Assembly (NCBI GenBank): GCA_019914995.1
Contig: CM034140.1
Coordinates: 1,178,001-1,242,000, forward strand
From: Acanthochlamys bracteata
Lineage: Eukaryota; Streptophyta; Magnoliopsida; Pandanales; Velloziaceae
Direction: 5' to 3'
Length of the DNA: 64,000 nucleotides
Part shown: positions 1 through 11,734 of the stretch, in pieces
Position numbering within the stretch: position 1 is the first letter of the stretch
How the letters are laid out: the number at the start of each line of letters is the position of its first letter
Translations under genes and position numbers: made by a program
Notes under the pieces: model-generated
The model's database searches: none
What the model was told of the DNA's origin: nothing
The model's input: the letters and a program-made list of their open reading frames with translations, nothing else

Positions 1-1236
1 AAAGTTCTTTTCATTGCTTCGGGCCATTGCTACTCATTGTTTTCGAGCGTTGTTCCAGTTATCTCCTCCGGTCAGTTCATTGGTTCCTCTTTGTGTGCAA
101 TTTTTCCTTCTAAAATGCGATGTCTCTTCAAAAGAATTTGCTAATGGAAATTTGTAGGCTAACTATTAGAGGCCTCTTTGCCATCTGTGAAGTTTTTTTT
201 TTTGGTAATCGGCAGCAACTGAAGCTTGTAATGGATTCAATCAACTGGGCTTTCCGTCACACAGAGAGGAATATTGCTGAAACTGGACTGAATCTGCTTT
301 TGGAAATGCTGAAGAACTTTGAGGTCTTGAATATATATTAAAACTATTTCTGTTCCTGTCCTTTGTAACTGTTGGTATATTAACATTCTTTTGTCATTCT
401 TCTGTCAGGGTTCAGATTTTTGTAATCAGTTTTATAGGACCTATTATTTGAATATTGAGCAAGAAATTTTTGCTGTACTGACTGACACTTTTCACAAGCC
501 GGGTTTCAAACTTCACGTGCTAGTGCTTCATCATTTATTCTGCTTGGTAACTAAACTTTGACGTTCACTTCTGTTTCCCACTCATATTCTGTGCTTATCC
601 TGCTTGCCTAAATTTTCAGGTGGACTCAGGTCGACTGACAGAGCCCTTGTGGGATGCCTCAACAGTACCTCTTCCATATCCAAACAACACGGCTTTTGTT
701 CGTGATTACACAATTAAATTATTAGGGACATCATTTCCTAATATGACTGTTCAAGAGGTTGGATTTTATTCTCTTTTCTTCCGATTTCCTCTTTGCTTCC
801 TATTGGCCGAGTATTATGTGCTTGCAGGTGACTCAATTTGTGGATGGTCTATTCCAATCGAGAAATGACCTGCCAACATTTAAAAACCATATTCGTGACT
901 TTCTTGTACAATCGAAAGAATTTTCAGCCCAGGTAATCTAATATAATCTCTTCCTATTAATTAATCTTGGATCTGCATCACTCTTGTCCACAAGTGTCAA
1001 GTCAGTTGGCTTATGCTGAATGAGTTAGGATTTCTGTGGAACATACGTTACTGTCTGTTTAGAGTACTAGTTGAAGATGGCAGTGAGTTACCATTATACT
1101 TGTAAATATGCAGGACAACAAGGATCTATATGCAGAAGAGGCAGCTGTACAACGTGAGAAGGAAAGACAACGGATGCTTTCAATTCCAGGGCTCATTGCC
1201 CCAAGCGAGTTGCAAGATGAGATGGTGGACTCATAG
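1..1236 (+). CDS. XPO1: Exportin-1 (XPO1/CRM1), C-terminal part
   Basis: Nuclear export receptor that carries leucine-rich NES cargoes out of the nucleus with Ran-GTP. Only the last 226 residues lie in the window; the gene starts upstream. Exons read: 1-70, 216-323, 409-546, 620-757, 828-932 and 1114-1236, all GT-AG and all joining in frame, ending at TAG 1234-1236. Seen in the translation: the HEAT-repeat segment QLKLVMDSINWAFRHTERN, then FCNQFYRTYYLNIEQEIFAV, then PLWDASTVPLPYP, and the acidic tail ending LQDEMVDS, all hallmarks of plant XPO1. Known of the family: about 1075 aa, C-terminal helix autoinhibits NES binding. No break seen. Whether this is the XPO1A or XPO1B type cannot be told here. 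Confidence 0.96.
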
Positions 1237-2147
1237 CTTAATGAGCATGGCATGCCAAATGCTTAATGGTATGGTACTTGGTGGCGCTGTTTGCCCAATG
1301 AAGATCTTAACGTGCCACCTCCAGTTAGTTTCTTTGGCTGATTTCAGCCACTTAGTGTAATGAATGGGCATCAGGGAGGCGCTCTGCTCTGTTGCCTGAT
1401 CTGGCTGGACTGCTAATGATGCTTGCTTGGCCTGATGTTAATGGAGGTTGAAGCAGGGGTAGTTCTTGTGCAGATTCTTGCCGATGATAGGTGATGGTAT
1501 TTGCCAAACGTATTTATTAGAGTTCGTGAGGTCTTTTTTGGTTAGACCGAATAGGTTTGTTGCTCCTCACACTGTAGAGCTGATTGTATTCTAACATTGA
1601 TATGTTGTGAAAATATGTAATTTTCTTTATTGTACATTGGAGGGGATACATTTTAAGTCTACTAATTCCTAATCTTTTTTCTGATTGCTTTTGTTTGAGC
1701 AACGATCGAACTATCATTGTGCTTATATTTTGTGTATCGCTTGTGTAAACCCTATGCATGTTGTCAGTAAAATTATAGATAAAAATTATTATTATTATTT
1801 ATTATTATTACTAATTTTTTAATATAAAACTAAAATTTATTTAAATAAATATTTATTTTATAAACTTTTTCGTACTCTACTACGACGTTTTTTAACTTGT
1901 GCAGGATGATATTGTGCTGGGCCAAAACATGGTATGGGCCAAATTCAAGCTACAAGTCGAATAAAATGTTATCCATCTGCTTTAAAATGTGACGCGATTA
2001 AAAGCAGCGGAGATAAATGCCAAAGTTAGCCTTCTAGTTAGATTAGGTTGCTCGTCTCCGGTACTCGTACGAATTTCTGTATAAGCTTATTATTGTATTG
2101 AATTAAAATGAGTTAAAAAATTATTATTTATCTCCGGTTGGTATAAT
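1237..2147. other. XPO1 3' UTR and intergenic DNA
   Basis: No gene. The first roughly 500 bp is probably the XPO1 3' UTR. An imperfect (TAT)n microsatellite sits near 1786-1812, followed by AT-rich DNA. Two TGGGCY-type site II motifs (near 1918 and 1937) lie upstream of the CCCH gene leader and may belong to its promoter. Confidence 0.6.
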
Positions 2148-3632
2148 TTGTTAGTTCGAGCGAGCCTCCCTCTGTGTGTTTCTTTTTCGATTGCTGCTGC
2201 TTCTAGGGTTATGGTCTGCTTCGCGAGCTTCAATTCGATCATGGCAATCACTAAAATCTACAGGTATTACTACTCGCGATTCTTCAACCAGCCCTCTCTT
2301 AGTATAACTCAATCCAATTCTTCTTCTTCTTTCCTTCTCTCGTCAAATTCCTGCTTTCTCTACTCGATTGATTATAACTATCTGTTTGTGTTCGAGCTAT
2401 TTTTTTGTCGATCGATAGATATTAGAATCTCCATACGTTTTTGTTTCCCGTTTTCTTTTTCTTTCCTTTTGTGAATACATTGGACCGAAGTTCAATCACC
2501 ACTCGTGCTTTCACTTAGCAAGTACTGCTGTTACATTGTTACTATCTTGGACAGTTTAGACCAATGTTGTTGTTTGATTACAAGAAAGATAGCTTATTTC
2601 TAGTCGATTCATTAGAAAGAGAATCGGGAGGAAAAGCCTACGATATCTTTTCAACTTCTCCTCTAAAATTGAGACCGGAAGATATAGCAATTTTGTTGGT
2701 TTTATTCGTCCTTTCTATTGATCTTTTCTTTTCTGCTACTTTTAATTGTATGGGGACTAAAATCTTATGTGCTAATGGCTATTGCTTTTTTGTAATTGAC
2801 AAATTGCTTGCTTTCTCAATTTCAGAACCTAGTTTCTCTACAACTTTTATTTTCTCACTTAAGGGGGCGGAGTTTCTATCTTACTCAAGATAGTTGATGC
2901 ACTAGCGTTCTGAATATGCATTGTTTTCTTATTTTCTTAACATGGTAAATGATCTGTTCCTTCGTATGCGCAGGCTTGGATAGTGCTCGTCTTACGTTGG
3001 AAGCAACGAGTATCAAGGGGTTTCAATTGCCATACGAAGTCTGAGGTCTGGACTCTTTTAGCTTCATGGTTTTATTTTTATTTCATCATATCTTGTTCGG
3101 TGAATTCTGTTGCATCCATTTACGAGTTACTAATTTGACTGGATAGTTGCAATGTTCTCTTATTCTTGTTCTTTTCCAAAAACATATGAAGCTATGAACA
3201 GGCTATATTAGAGCTGTTATCATAATTCCCAATGAATTTAGTCTAAGATTGTTGAGAGATTTAATGAGTATCATTTTCCAAACATATGAATTTCATCTAA
3301 AATTTTATAAGCAAATTCACTAACTTATATAGTTTTTTATTTCTTATGTTTTTAATACATTTTTTTAATGTATGTATTAATTCTATATAAATCTGATACT
3401 CAATAAGGCACTACTTTCTAAGAAGATAAAACCTCTTTCTAATACAGGACATTTCTACTGAACCTTCTCAAGAAAAAGAATTCAGAATATATGTTCTATA
3501 CTCTTTTATAGTGTACATTTTAATACTATCATTCCTGACATTTCTATGCTAAATCGACAAAGCTTTTAAAATATGTAACAGTTATGTAACATGGTTATCT
3601 CTAAAAGTGTGCATGCCAATACATCTTCTCAG
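2148..3632 (+). promoter_or_regulatory. Spliced 5' leader with a short uORF, CCCH gene
   Basis: Two non-coding leader exons are suggested: one ending at 2263 (CTACAG|GTATTA) and one at 2974-3045 (CGCAG|GCTTGG ... GAG|GTCTGG). Joined, the ATG at 2211 opens a 20-codon uORF that crosses the junction and stops at TAG 2981-2983, so it cannot be the main start. The next exon begins either after AG 3581 or after AG 3632. The exon borders are read from consensus sites only; the transcription start is not visible. Confidence 0.5.
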
Positions 3633-3644
3633 GAGGTAGGTACT

Positions 3645-6600
3645 ATGAGTGAAGCAATCAAGACAACCTCCGAATGGGATAGAGCGGCTGAAACTGATAG
3701 TGAAGATGGGCTAAACCAAACTCAACTATTCAAGCAAGATTTTCATAATGAGGAAAAGAACTCAAGCATAGAAGATTCTTCAGTACAGACTTCAAAGCTT
3801 GCTCCAAACAGTGAATCAGAGAATCAGAAACTAGGCAGCTCATCGGATATCCCTAGTCAGTCTAATGTGGACGCTATCAAGAATGAAGGTTCAGAACATT
3901 CTAACTGTGAACCGGTGGTTGGTTCACAAGGAACTGCAGAAAATGTTGAAGCGAATGGAGCAGTACACGGCCTAATTTCTGCTACCAATGAGATTCCAAA
4001 GAGAAGTTCGTCCCCTGGTCCTGTCACAAGCAGAGAAGCACATCGCACTGTTTCACCAAGAAGCAGTAGATACAGGTCAAACAAATGCCTTTTTAATGAA
4101 CAAACATGGTGTTGTTTGAATAAACCACTTGATGCAAAAACTTAAAACTAATAGAAGACTGTTTTTTATTATGTTAATTATATTATATTCCAATACACCC
4201 CTGCACGAACAAGTCTTTCGTGACTTGATGCTTGAACACACGGGTATATTTTCTTTTTTTTTTCCTTGGTGAAAATTAATTTTAAAAACTGCTATGTGGT
4301 TGGCTCGAAGAACTTTGGTTCTGATATCATACTGAACAAACCACTTGATTCAAAAGCTTAAGCTAATAAAATATAACTTGTTACTATATTAATTATATTC
4401 CATTAGGTGTTAGCTGTGTTAATCCTATGCAGATAACAGTGAGTCCTAGCATTTCTTATCAAACTTCACGACCATGATAATGTTTAACTTCTTCAGTTTA
4501 AGTCATAAACTGTGTCCTACCTTCTCTCTTTTATATTCAATTTCTAATTGATGCTTTTTGCTATCTCTCTTTTGACAAATGTCCTTCTAGACACTGTTCT
4601 GTCTGAATGTGTATAGAATAGGTTTGCAAGCTTTCTGTAGATGTGCTTTTCACATACCATCTTAGGCTGTAAGCTGCAGGTGGTTCATTGATGTCTTCTA
4701 GGATTTGAGATATGCATTTTATTAAGCCAATCCACCCATTCGTCTTCTCTTTATCCGATATCCTATAAATATGAAGTTTCATATGCCAGACAATGCATGA
4801 CTACTGATGATCCAGTTGTACCATAGGTTAGAAGAGGCTTGGCTGAGTTGACCTACAAAGCTTATTCTGTCTTTTTTCTATTTTTCTAGAACCCTAAGTT
4901 GGAGCCGTAGCCCAAGTCGAATCCGGAGCCGGAGTCGTAGCCAAAGTAGGAGCCAGAGCCATCGAAGGAGCAGGAGTAGGAGCCATAACAGGAGCCCTTT
5001 CAATGGTGAAAAAGGTAGATCTGACAGGTGGAGTGGCAGAAGTAGAACAGGACTATTTGAGTCAGCTGCACCATGTAGAGATTTTGCAGCTGGAAGATGC
5101 AAGAACGGCAGTCAATGCAGGTACCTACATGATGATGGACGAAGACTGTATGATAGACTCCATGAAGGCAGAAGGGAGATAGAAGAGAGTAGATATGAGA
5201 GAAGGTACTTAGATCATGAAGGAAAAGGGAGTAGTAATGAGTCTCGACATCAACAGGATTATTTGGTGGACAAGCTTACCCATAGGTCTGGAAGTCATTA
5301 TGATCGTGGAAGGCAGAGGTCTGAACAGTACAGAGACAGGAAGTCCAGTGAGCTATGCCATGACTTTGCACAAGGTAGGTGTGGCAGAGGTTCAGAGTGC
5401 AGATACATTCACCATGATTCATCATATAATGGTGGAAGACATATGCAAGAAAGGAACAGAGAAAGGGCTTATGATAGAAGAGAATTTGATAGCAGAGAGA
5501 GAACTTCTGATAGAAGAGAAGGTGATAACAGAGGAAATGCTTATGATAGAAGACAAGTTGATAGCAGAGAAAGGGCCTATGATAGAAGACAAGTTGATAG
5601 CAGAGAAAGGGCTTATGATAAAAGAGAAGTTGATTGCAAAGAAAGGGCCTACTTTAGAAGAGAAGATGATAACAGGGATAAGGCTTATGATAGAAGAGAA
5701 GTTGATAACAGGTATGATAAAATAGAAGTTGATAACAGAGAAAGGGGTTATAACAGAAGAGAAGTTGATAAGAGAGAAAGAGCTTCTGATAGAAGAGAAC
5801 CTGATAGGCATGTTACACAGAGGGTTGAGCCTCACAGAGGTACTGATGTTCCTTGCAAGTTTTTTGCTGAAGGCCGTTGCCATCGTGGTGAAGATTGCAG
5901 GTTTTCTCATCAGGGATCATCGATCAATAGTTCCAATGGAAGACAACAAGACATTCTGCATGATCTCAGTTGTATGGAGAAGTTTGAAAATGAACAAGCT
6001 GCTGCAAATGTAACTAGAATCTCTCATTGGATGAATATAGATATGTCTGGCCAGTCTATGGGCCATGATCCTTCTAAGAAAGGACCTGTCCTTGATTTAC
6101 AGCACTTGGATTCTGAAGATAATCATAATCCTTCATTCCGACGAGCTCCTCAGAACACTCCCTCACTGCTGGAGACGGGTGCATCTCAGGCATCTTCTGG
6201 AAACAATCACCTTAGCTTGGGGGGGCAGCCCTCACATGAAAAAGATGAAAGCATGGAAATTCAAACTACTGTTTCTCAAGCCGAGGTTAATGAAACCCCT
6301 AGACTAGCTCCAATTCCATGCAAAAGTTTTGCTCTTAATGCTCAAAGTCAATATGTTGTTCCTCAGTCATCAGCATATGGACAAGGCTTCCCTTCAGTTC
6401 AGCAAAGTTTCCCTCCAAAGCCTTCTGGTAGACAATTACAGCAAGCTGTCAATTCACAACCTCCAAACTGGGAAGGTCAGGTAATGGGTCAACAAATTAA
6501 GCAAAACTTGGTTGGTCAAGTCCCTTTAAGTGCCCCAAACTTGGCTGGTGTTATGCAGCCTAGTGCTCCTCCACCCATCAATCCACTGGGTCAACAGATT

Positions 6601-7862
6601 ACTCCTCCACACTTCAATAATCCACTGGGTCAGCAGATTCATAATCATGGAGGGCAGCTAGCACAGGGTGCTCCTCAGTATGGACAAGGTCTGCAGAGTA
6701 TAGGTCTTCCTGAACAGCGTCAGCTGGGTGTTCCACTACCTTCTCAAAGTAGTGTGCCATTCCAAGAGAGTATATTACACCATAACGGTCAAAGCCAACA
6801 GAAATTTGACAACAACAGTGAGAGCCAGCTAACCGTTCCACAAAACAGCCGAGCTCAGCATTTCACCAATCCATATATAAGAAATGGGCCTATTCTGCAA
6901 GATGGTGCACCTATCTTAAATCCTCAGGAAGTGGAGTCTGGTGATAGAAAACTTCAGCAAGCTGGTGATGGACACCAACAACAAGGTGCTGATGCCAACA
7001 TTGCCCAGAAAACAATAACCAGTGAGCAAGCTTCTCAGATTACAAACCTTTCAGCTACCTTGGCACAATTTTTTGCAAATGGTCCACAGATTCCAAAGCT
7101 AATTGCAACTCTTAATCCTGCAGCTGCTCCTACTGGAACTGCAGATGTACTCACTCCCAAGCCAAATTCTACGAGGGTAAGTGCACCTGAGATAGCAGCA
7201 CCTAGTCTGCTGAGTCAAGGGCCTTCAGCTCGGCAGCAACCTGACTCTGGTTCTGATAGCTTGGTTCCGCCTGGATTTTCGTCAATGCTAGACTCTCAAT
7301 TGGATCCTCAAGCGAGTATACAGGATACTGGCATTAATAATTACGTTGATCCCAGGAAGGAATCATCTGATGCCAAGAAGGCCAAATTGAATGGGAAGAC
7401 AAATCCTAATGCGGATGGAACTGAGACTGCTGAAAACATGAAGGAAGGGACCGGTCAATTAGCTAATGGAGACACAGAGATTCCTACAGATGGTGAAAGC
7501 AAGAAAACTAAGGAAGAGAAAGGGATGCGAATGTTCAAAAGTGCGCTTGTTGATTTTGTTAAAGACATGTTAAAGCCTTCTTGGAGAGAAGGTCGATTGA
7601 GCAAAGAAGCTCACAAAACTATTGTGAAGAAAGTGCTTGAGAAGGTGGCTGGTTCCATGCAAAGCCCAAATATTCCCCAGACGCAAGAGAAAATAGATAA
7701 TTATCTAACCCATTCTAAAACAAAACTCAGCAAGCTTGTACAGGTGAATTAACGTCCACTTCGTCTCAAGTTGGAAATTGTTGAGTTTAAACAGCTTACT
7801 TTTCTAACTGAAATGCCCTCTTTTCCCTGCAGGCGTACGTTGACAAATATGTGAAGAGCTGA
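3645..7862 (+). CDS. CCCH zinc-finger protein, RS-rich (AtC3H38-like)
   Basis: Probable RNA-binding nuclear protein. Exons 3645-4075, 4890-7743 and 7833-7862 join in frame (1104 aa). I chose ATG 3645 because the best acceptor (CTCAG, 3628-3632) lies just upstream; ATG 3591 would add 18 residues if acceptor 3581 is used. Seen: an acidic Ser-rich N-terminus; an RS stretch at the start of exon 2; three C-x7-C-x5-C-x3-H fingers (CRDFAAGRCKNGSQCRYLH; CHDFAQGRCGRGSECRYIH; CKFFAEGRCHRGEDCRFSH); a degenerate Arg/Asp-rich 12-13-residue repeat between fingers 2 and 3; a long Gln/Pro-rich low-complexity middle; and a charged C-terminal helical region (MFKSALVDFVKDMLKPSW to AYVDKYVKS). The layout recalls Arabidopsis C3H38 (At3g18640), from memory. 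The last nine codons sit in a separate small exon; reading through the intron would end the protein two codons later. Confidence 0.88.
5455..5805 (+). repeat. In-frame coding minisatellite, CCCH gene
   Basis: About nine degenerate units of 36-39 bp, each coding a variant of AYDRREVDSRER. Units keep the frame (12 or 13 codons) and alternate RREVD/RRQVD with SRER/NRDK. Because the unit length is a multiple of three, an out-of-frame ORF also repeats here; that is a by-product of the repeat, not a gene. Confidence 0.85.
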
Positions 7863-9205
7863 GTCTTCTTTTGAAAAGTGATTATTCTGATGTTTGATTT
7901 CTTGTCACCTTGATCCTCAATCATGCGCATCTTGTAAATGGTTGGGCTGCAAATATAATCTTAGCTGTATCGCGAGCCGCATTTTTGTTCACAATTTGGC
8001 TTCTTCAGTTTATCAGCTTAGAGGCAGTTATGATGCCACCCATTGTATAACTTAAATACCTATGCTGTTCTTATGCCAAGGTTTTCTTGATTCCTTCTTA
8101 TGCTGGGGGCTAATAGTAGCCGTTGTGCTGGTCTATCTAGCTCCCCGGAATTCACACTGCATTTCCATCGAAACCGAGGATCCCCCACTTGTGTATGATT
8201 TTCAAGTGTCATCCTTGAATAATTAACTTTTTTTGGCTGCCTCTTACGGCCAGGTCGGTGTCGACGAAAATCTGGAGAATTAGCAAAACTTTTTAAAATG
8301 CCTGAGAAAATCAACTTTTCTTGCGTTTGGTCTGAAGATAAGTTGTAGAATACTGGAATTAGGAAAACTTGAAAGGACAAGTGATGTTTTCTTTTAACTT
8401 TATTTTAAGGAAAACAAAATGGTTGTTCATATGACCGCTGACCCTTTGATTTATTCCAATCTAATTCCGTTCTTTTCTCCCTAATTTCTCTTTGTTCTAT
8501 GTGTGGTACCAAACACATGAAAATATAAAAAACAGAAGTTTTCTTTTCATAAACTCAACAAACCAAGCACTAGAAAAATAGTGAGACATCCCAACAGAAT
8601 TTCCTACAACAAATTTTCAGTTTTACTGAGAACCAAACAGGCCCTCAAAATAAAGGAGACGATGTTAAGCTAAACTAGTTCCTGTTTGTGATTTACTAGT
8701 ACGTTCATTTACCAATTGGCCAGTTCAAACCTGTTGTAAAATCATCACTGGGAAACGAATTGTAGAAGATCTGTGCAACCATCAGAGTGAAATAGTATTT
8801 CCATTATACAATAGTTTGCATACTAAGGATGCCAACATAAACGCACAAAGACTATTTACATTTGATTTCCAGGAGTAGCATCTCCTAGACAAGAAAGATG
8901 AACAAAAAACACACACACAGGTCTATTTCAAGCTTATCTGTATCTGGAAGGCTATCATTAAGGACATAGATTGCAATCAGACCTGCTGCTCTCAATTCTT
9001 CTCGTATATCCTGCTACAGTTAAAAGTTCACTCCAAGCTTAAGATCTGCATTTGACGTGCACATATAAGGCTACTTTCCAGGGAAGACCAGCTAGCTCTG
9101 CAGTTTGGAATTGGACTGTCCGCTTGCCAGATTCTGTGCGGATGCAAACTTACTTTCGCAGGCATCTCAGAATCCACTAGGTGTGAGGGGTTAAGCTGAA
9201 GTTAG
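7863..9205. other. Convergent intergenic region
   Basis: 3' flanks of the CCCH gene (+) and the CRM gene (-). No coding region recognised. Between about 8313 and 8648 the two ends are loosely inverted (GCGTTTGGTCTGAAG at the left; the complement of GGCCTGTTTGGTTCTCAG at the right), which suggests an old MITE, but I see no target-site duplication. The 8650-9205 part may be a long 3' UTR of the CRM gene. Confidence 0.45.
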
Positions 9206-10817
9206 TCATTGCTTCTCTCTTCTCTTTCCCCTCCAAAGAACAATCTGATCGTTTTTAATTAGGACAGGAATACAAGGAACCAGATCCTGCAGTAAGTTAA
9301 TGATGAAGTCAAGAACTTTGGAAGCTTGCCATGCAGAATGTAAGTAATTCCCATAAGACAGCATACTTGTGGAAGTGGTGGATTAGTTCACAGGATACAT
9401 ACTCTTAGTTTTACGGCAATTTTTTTGCAGTCGCTACTTCCAACATACGGGCAGTCTAATCTGACCACGTCTGAAGTTTCAAAAGCCTCTCTAACTCTAT
9501 CTACTACGTTTACATAGACACCGTTCCTGGCTAGACAAAAGAAATGGCCATATTATCACAGTTGCCAAGCATCACAGGCCTAATGATATCCACGAATCAC
9601 ATCCATAGAAAGACAAACTTACATAGTTTCAATAAGGCAGGCGAACTCAATCCTCTGCTCCTTATCTCCTTCGTTTGCTCGAATGTGAGGCCCTCAGCAA
9701 TGTCCTTAACTAGCCTTGGGTAAATCGCAGCAAATGGCTTCCAAAGCATCAAAGGTATAGTTGGTCTATTCTTAGGATCATAGTTCCGACCACGATAAAG
9801 TAAAAGGATGTTAACATTCCGATATATAATCTTCCCACCAGTTTTATCCTGCAAAAATCTAGAAAAAATGGTAAATATATAGCAACGAGTAGCATAGTCA
9901 CAGCTAAAGAAAGTAAAACTAGACGACATTTCATTGCAGCGAAAATTTTTACAGCAACCTCAAGGTGAAAGCAGACGTTGTCTATGTCAAGAGTTGGAAC
10001 TCCCAAACACTTAATTCTCACGGCTTCCGCTCTCGTCCAATGATTGTGGATATCGTCGAGCATGTTATGAGTAACACCACCTCTACCTACCAATACATGA
10101 ATTCAAACATAAATTTTCCGCAAACCTTATGAAAAACTCAATTCCTAGCCTTCCCCGTTTTAACATGTTCTCAACAAAAATATTCAAAACTTCGTTGATA
10201 AAACAGAAAAGGAACGAACCGATATTAATCTGGCTATCGCAGTCACTATGCCGGAATCTTTCCACCAGCTGTTCAACCTCGTCGCTAGTAAGCGGATCAC
10301 CGAGCACAGCCCTCTTGTCTTTCGCCCATTTCTCGAAAGCACCTGGTTCAACTTCTCGAACCTTCGCCGCCACGCCAGTCCATTTCCGGTCTAACCGACC
10401 TGGTCCAAACGGCGAAAACCGTGTCGGTTCACGGAACCCGATAGGCCTGATTGCCGGGTCAGCTTCAGAGTAGCTGTAACGGAAGTCGAACGGTAAATGG
10501 TCCGACGACTGAACCGGTGCTGAACCAATTGCAGGTTGGTTTTCTGCTTTATCGGGTTTCGGGTCTTTAACGTATCCGTTAGTTTTCTTCTTCTTCCTAG
10601 TTTTGGTAGCGGATTGAGTAATCGGGTTTAAAACAGGTTTGTTAATTTGGTTATTCGGTTGGGTAATGGGAGTAAAGGGTGGGTCGAGGAAATCTTCGTC
10701 GGAGGGATTAAACAAAAATTTATGGCGGCGGAGAGAGAGAAGACAAGGCGGAGCTAGGGTTATGGTTTCGGCAGTCAGAAGGCAGCGGTAGGTGGTCGAG
10801 TGGAGAATTCGCCGCAT
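9206..10817 (-). CDS. mCSF1: CRM-domain splicing factor (CAF-like, mCSF1-type)
   Basis: Group II intron splicing factor of the CRS2-associated-factor family, probably mitochondrial. Exons (minus): 10817-10220, 10086-9959, 9848-9623, 9530-9403, 9286-9206; phases close exactly to 386 aa plus TGA. The start is ATG 10817-10815; the preceding in-frame GTG is not a plant start. Seen: an Arg-rich, acid-poor N-terminus fitting an organelle presequence; the CAF motif HLPFDFRYSYSE; a first CRM domain with GVTHNMLDDIHNHWTRAEAV and GGKIIYRNVNILLLYRGRNY; a second CRM region from YPRLVKDIAEGL to QIVLWRG. The short C-terminus after LWRGKR fits the short mitochondrial CAF relatives (At4g31010/At5g54890) rather than the longer chloroplast CAF1/CAF2. 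Organelle choice is inference. It is divergent from the FAD4-like gene. Confidence 0.9.
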
Positions 10818-11734
10818 CACGGCGGAGCTACAATAAGGTGCTATTAAGCTTTCTTGCAGAGAGAAAATGAAGGGATGAATTGTTGGTTACCATAATGTCT
10901 TATGATCAATTAACTGAGCCCATGGGCTATGATCCATATTCTACGCTTATGGGTTACAATTCACCTAGTATAACTAACAGCTCCTGTGGTAGAGCTATCC
11001 AATGGGCTTCCGTGAACTAAAAACTTCAAGGCTCATTGGCGAACAAGCGGGTCAGGATATTTATTTCATGGCGCGTTTATAATTTTAATTTTTTTTATCA
11101 AATTTTGAGTTCTAATAATTTATATATTTAATTATACAAAAATTTAGAATTTTATTTTTGTATTCGAAATTTTATTTTCAACTTTTTAGTACAATTATAT
11201 CTTTTAATTTTAACATATTTTTAAAAATTATTAAAATACAAACATTAAAATTTATTTTTATTTTATTTTATAAAAAAATTTATTTTTATTTTTCATTTTT
11301 ATAAAATTTAATTACCGACTTTTGAAACATGACCTCAGTTATATTTATGAGCTCATTGGTCAGGAATCAATTGCGGTTGCTTTCTGTCTTTCTGAGGAGA
11401 CCTTCTTAATGGGTTCATGACATCAATGTACCTGTTACACACAGTTTTTCAGCACAATAAAGAGATAAAAGGTGTTTTTGTATTGATGTCGCTGCGAGGC
11501 CCACGTATTTCACTTCAACACCACGAAGTTGACTTCTTTTTCTGTGCGTTTTTCGAACCAGGAACTTGTTCCAACACTTGACAACCACAAACGGAGTTTC
11601 TTTTCTTCTTCAATCTCTCATTCAATCCAGTTCAACTTCATCCATTGATTCCCGCTACGTATACATTGCTAGAAATCTCTTCTCTTTTCTCCACCATTGT
11701 GTTTGTGTGTTTTTTGTTTCCTTCACTGAAGACC
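10818..11734. promoter_or_regulatory. Divergent intergenic region (CRM gene / FAD4-like)
   Basis: A 917-bp gap between two divergent start codons. Near the CRM gene, several TGGGCY/GCCCA site II motifs occur (about 10917-10927, 11003 and 11499), typical of promoters of organelle-function and translation genes. The middle (about 11070-11330) is very AT-rich with weakly inverted ends (GGCGCGTTTATAA; complement of GGTCATGTTTCAA), possibly a decayed MITE. No gene seen. Confidence 0.5.

Noticed and set aside
2211-2271. ATG 2211 as the CCCH protein start
   Set aside because: After splicing it meets a stop within 21 codons; it is a uORF.
4878-5102. Leucine-rich minus-strand ORF that looks membrane-like
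   Set aside because: Antisense of the RS-coding region (AGC/CGN codons read as Leu and Trp).
5216-5725. 169-codon plus-strand ORF rich in MIEDKLIAEKG
   Set aside because: Out-of-frame reading of the in-frame minisatellite of the CCCH gene; repeat periodicity keeps it open.
5422-5910. 162-codon minus-strand ORF rich in Ile/Ser
   Set aside because: Antisense shadow of the same minisatellite.
8060-8380. 106-codon minus-strand ORF
   Set aside because: No homology recognised, no splice or start context; lies in a 3' flank next to a possible old MITE.
10083-10820. GTG at 10820 as start of the CRM protein
   Set aside because: GTG is not a normal plant nuclear start; ATG at 10817 follows directly.
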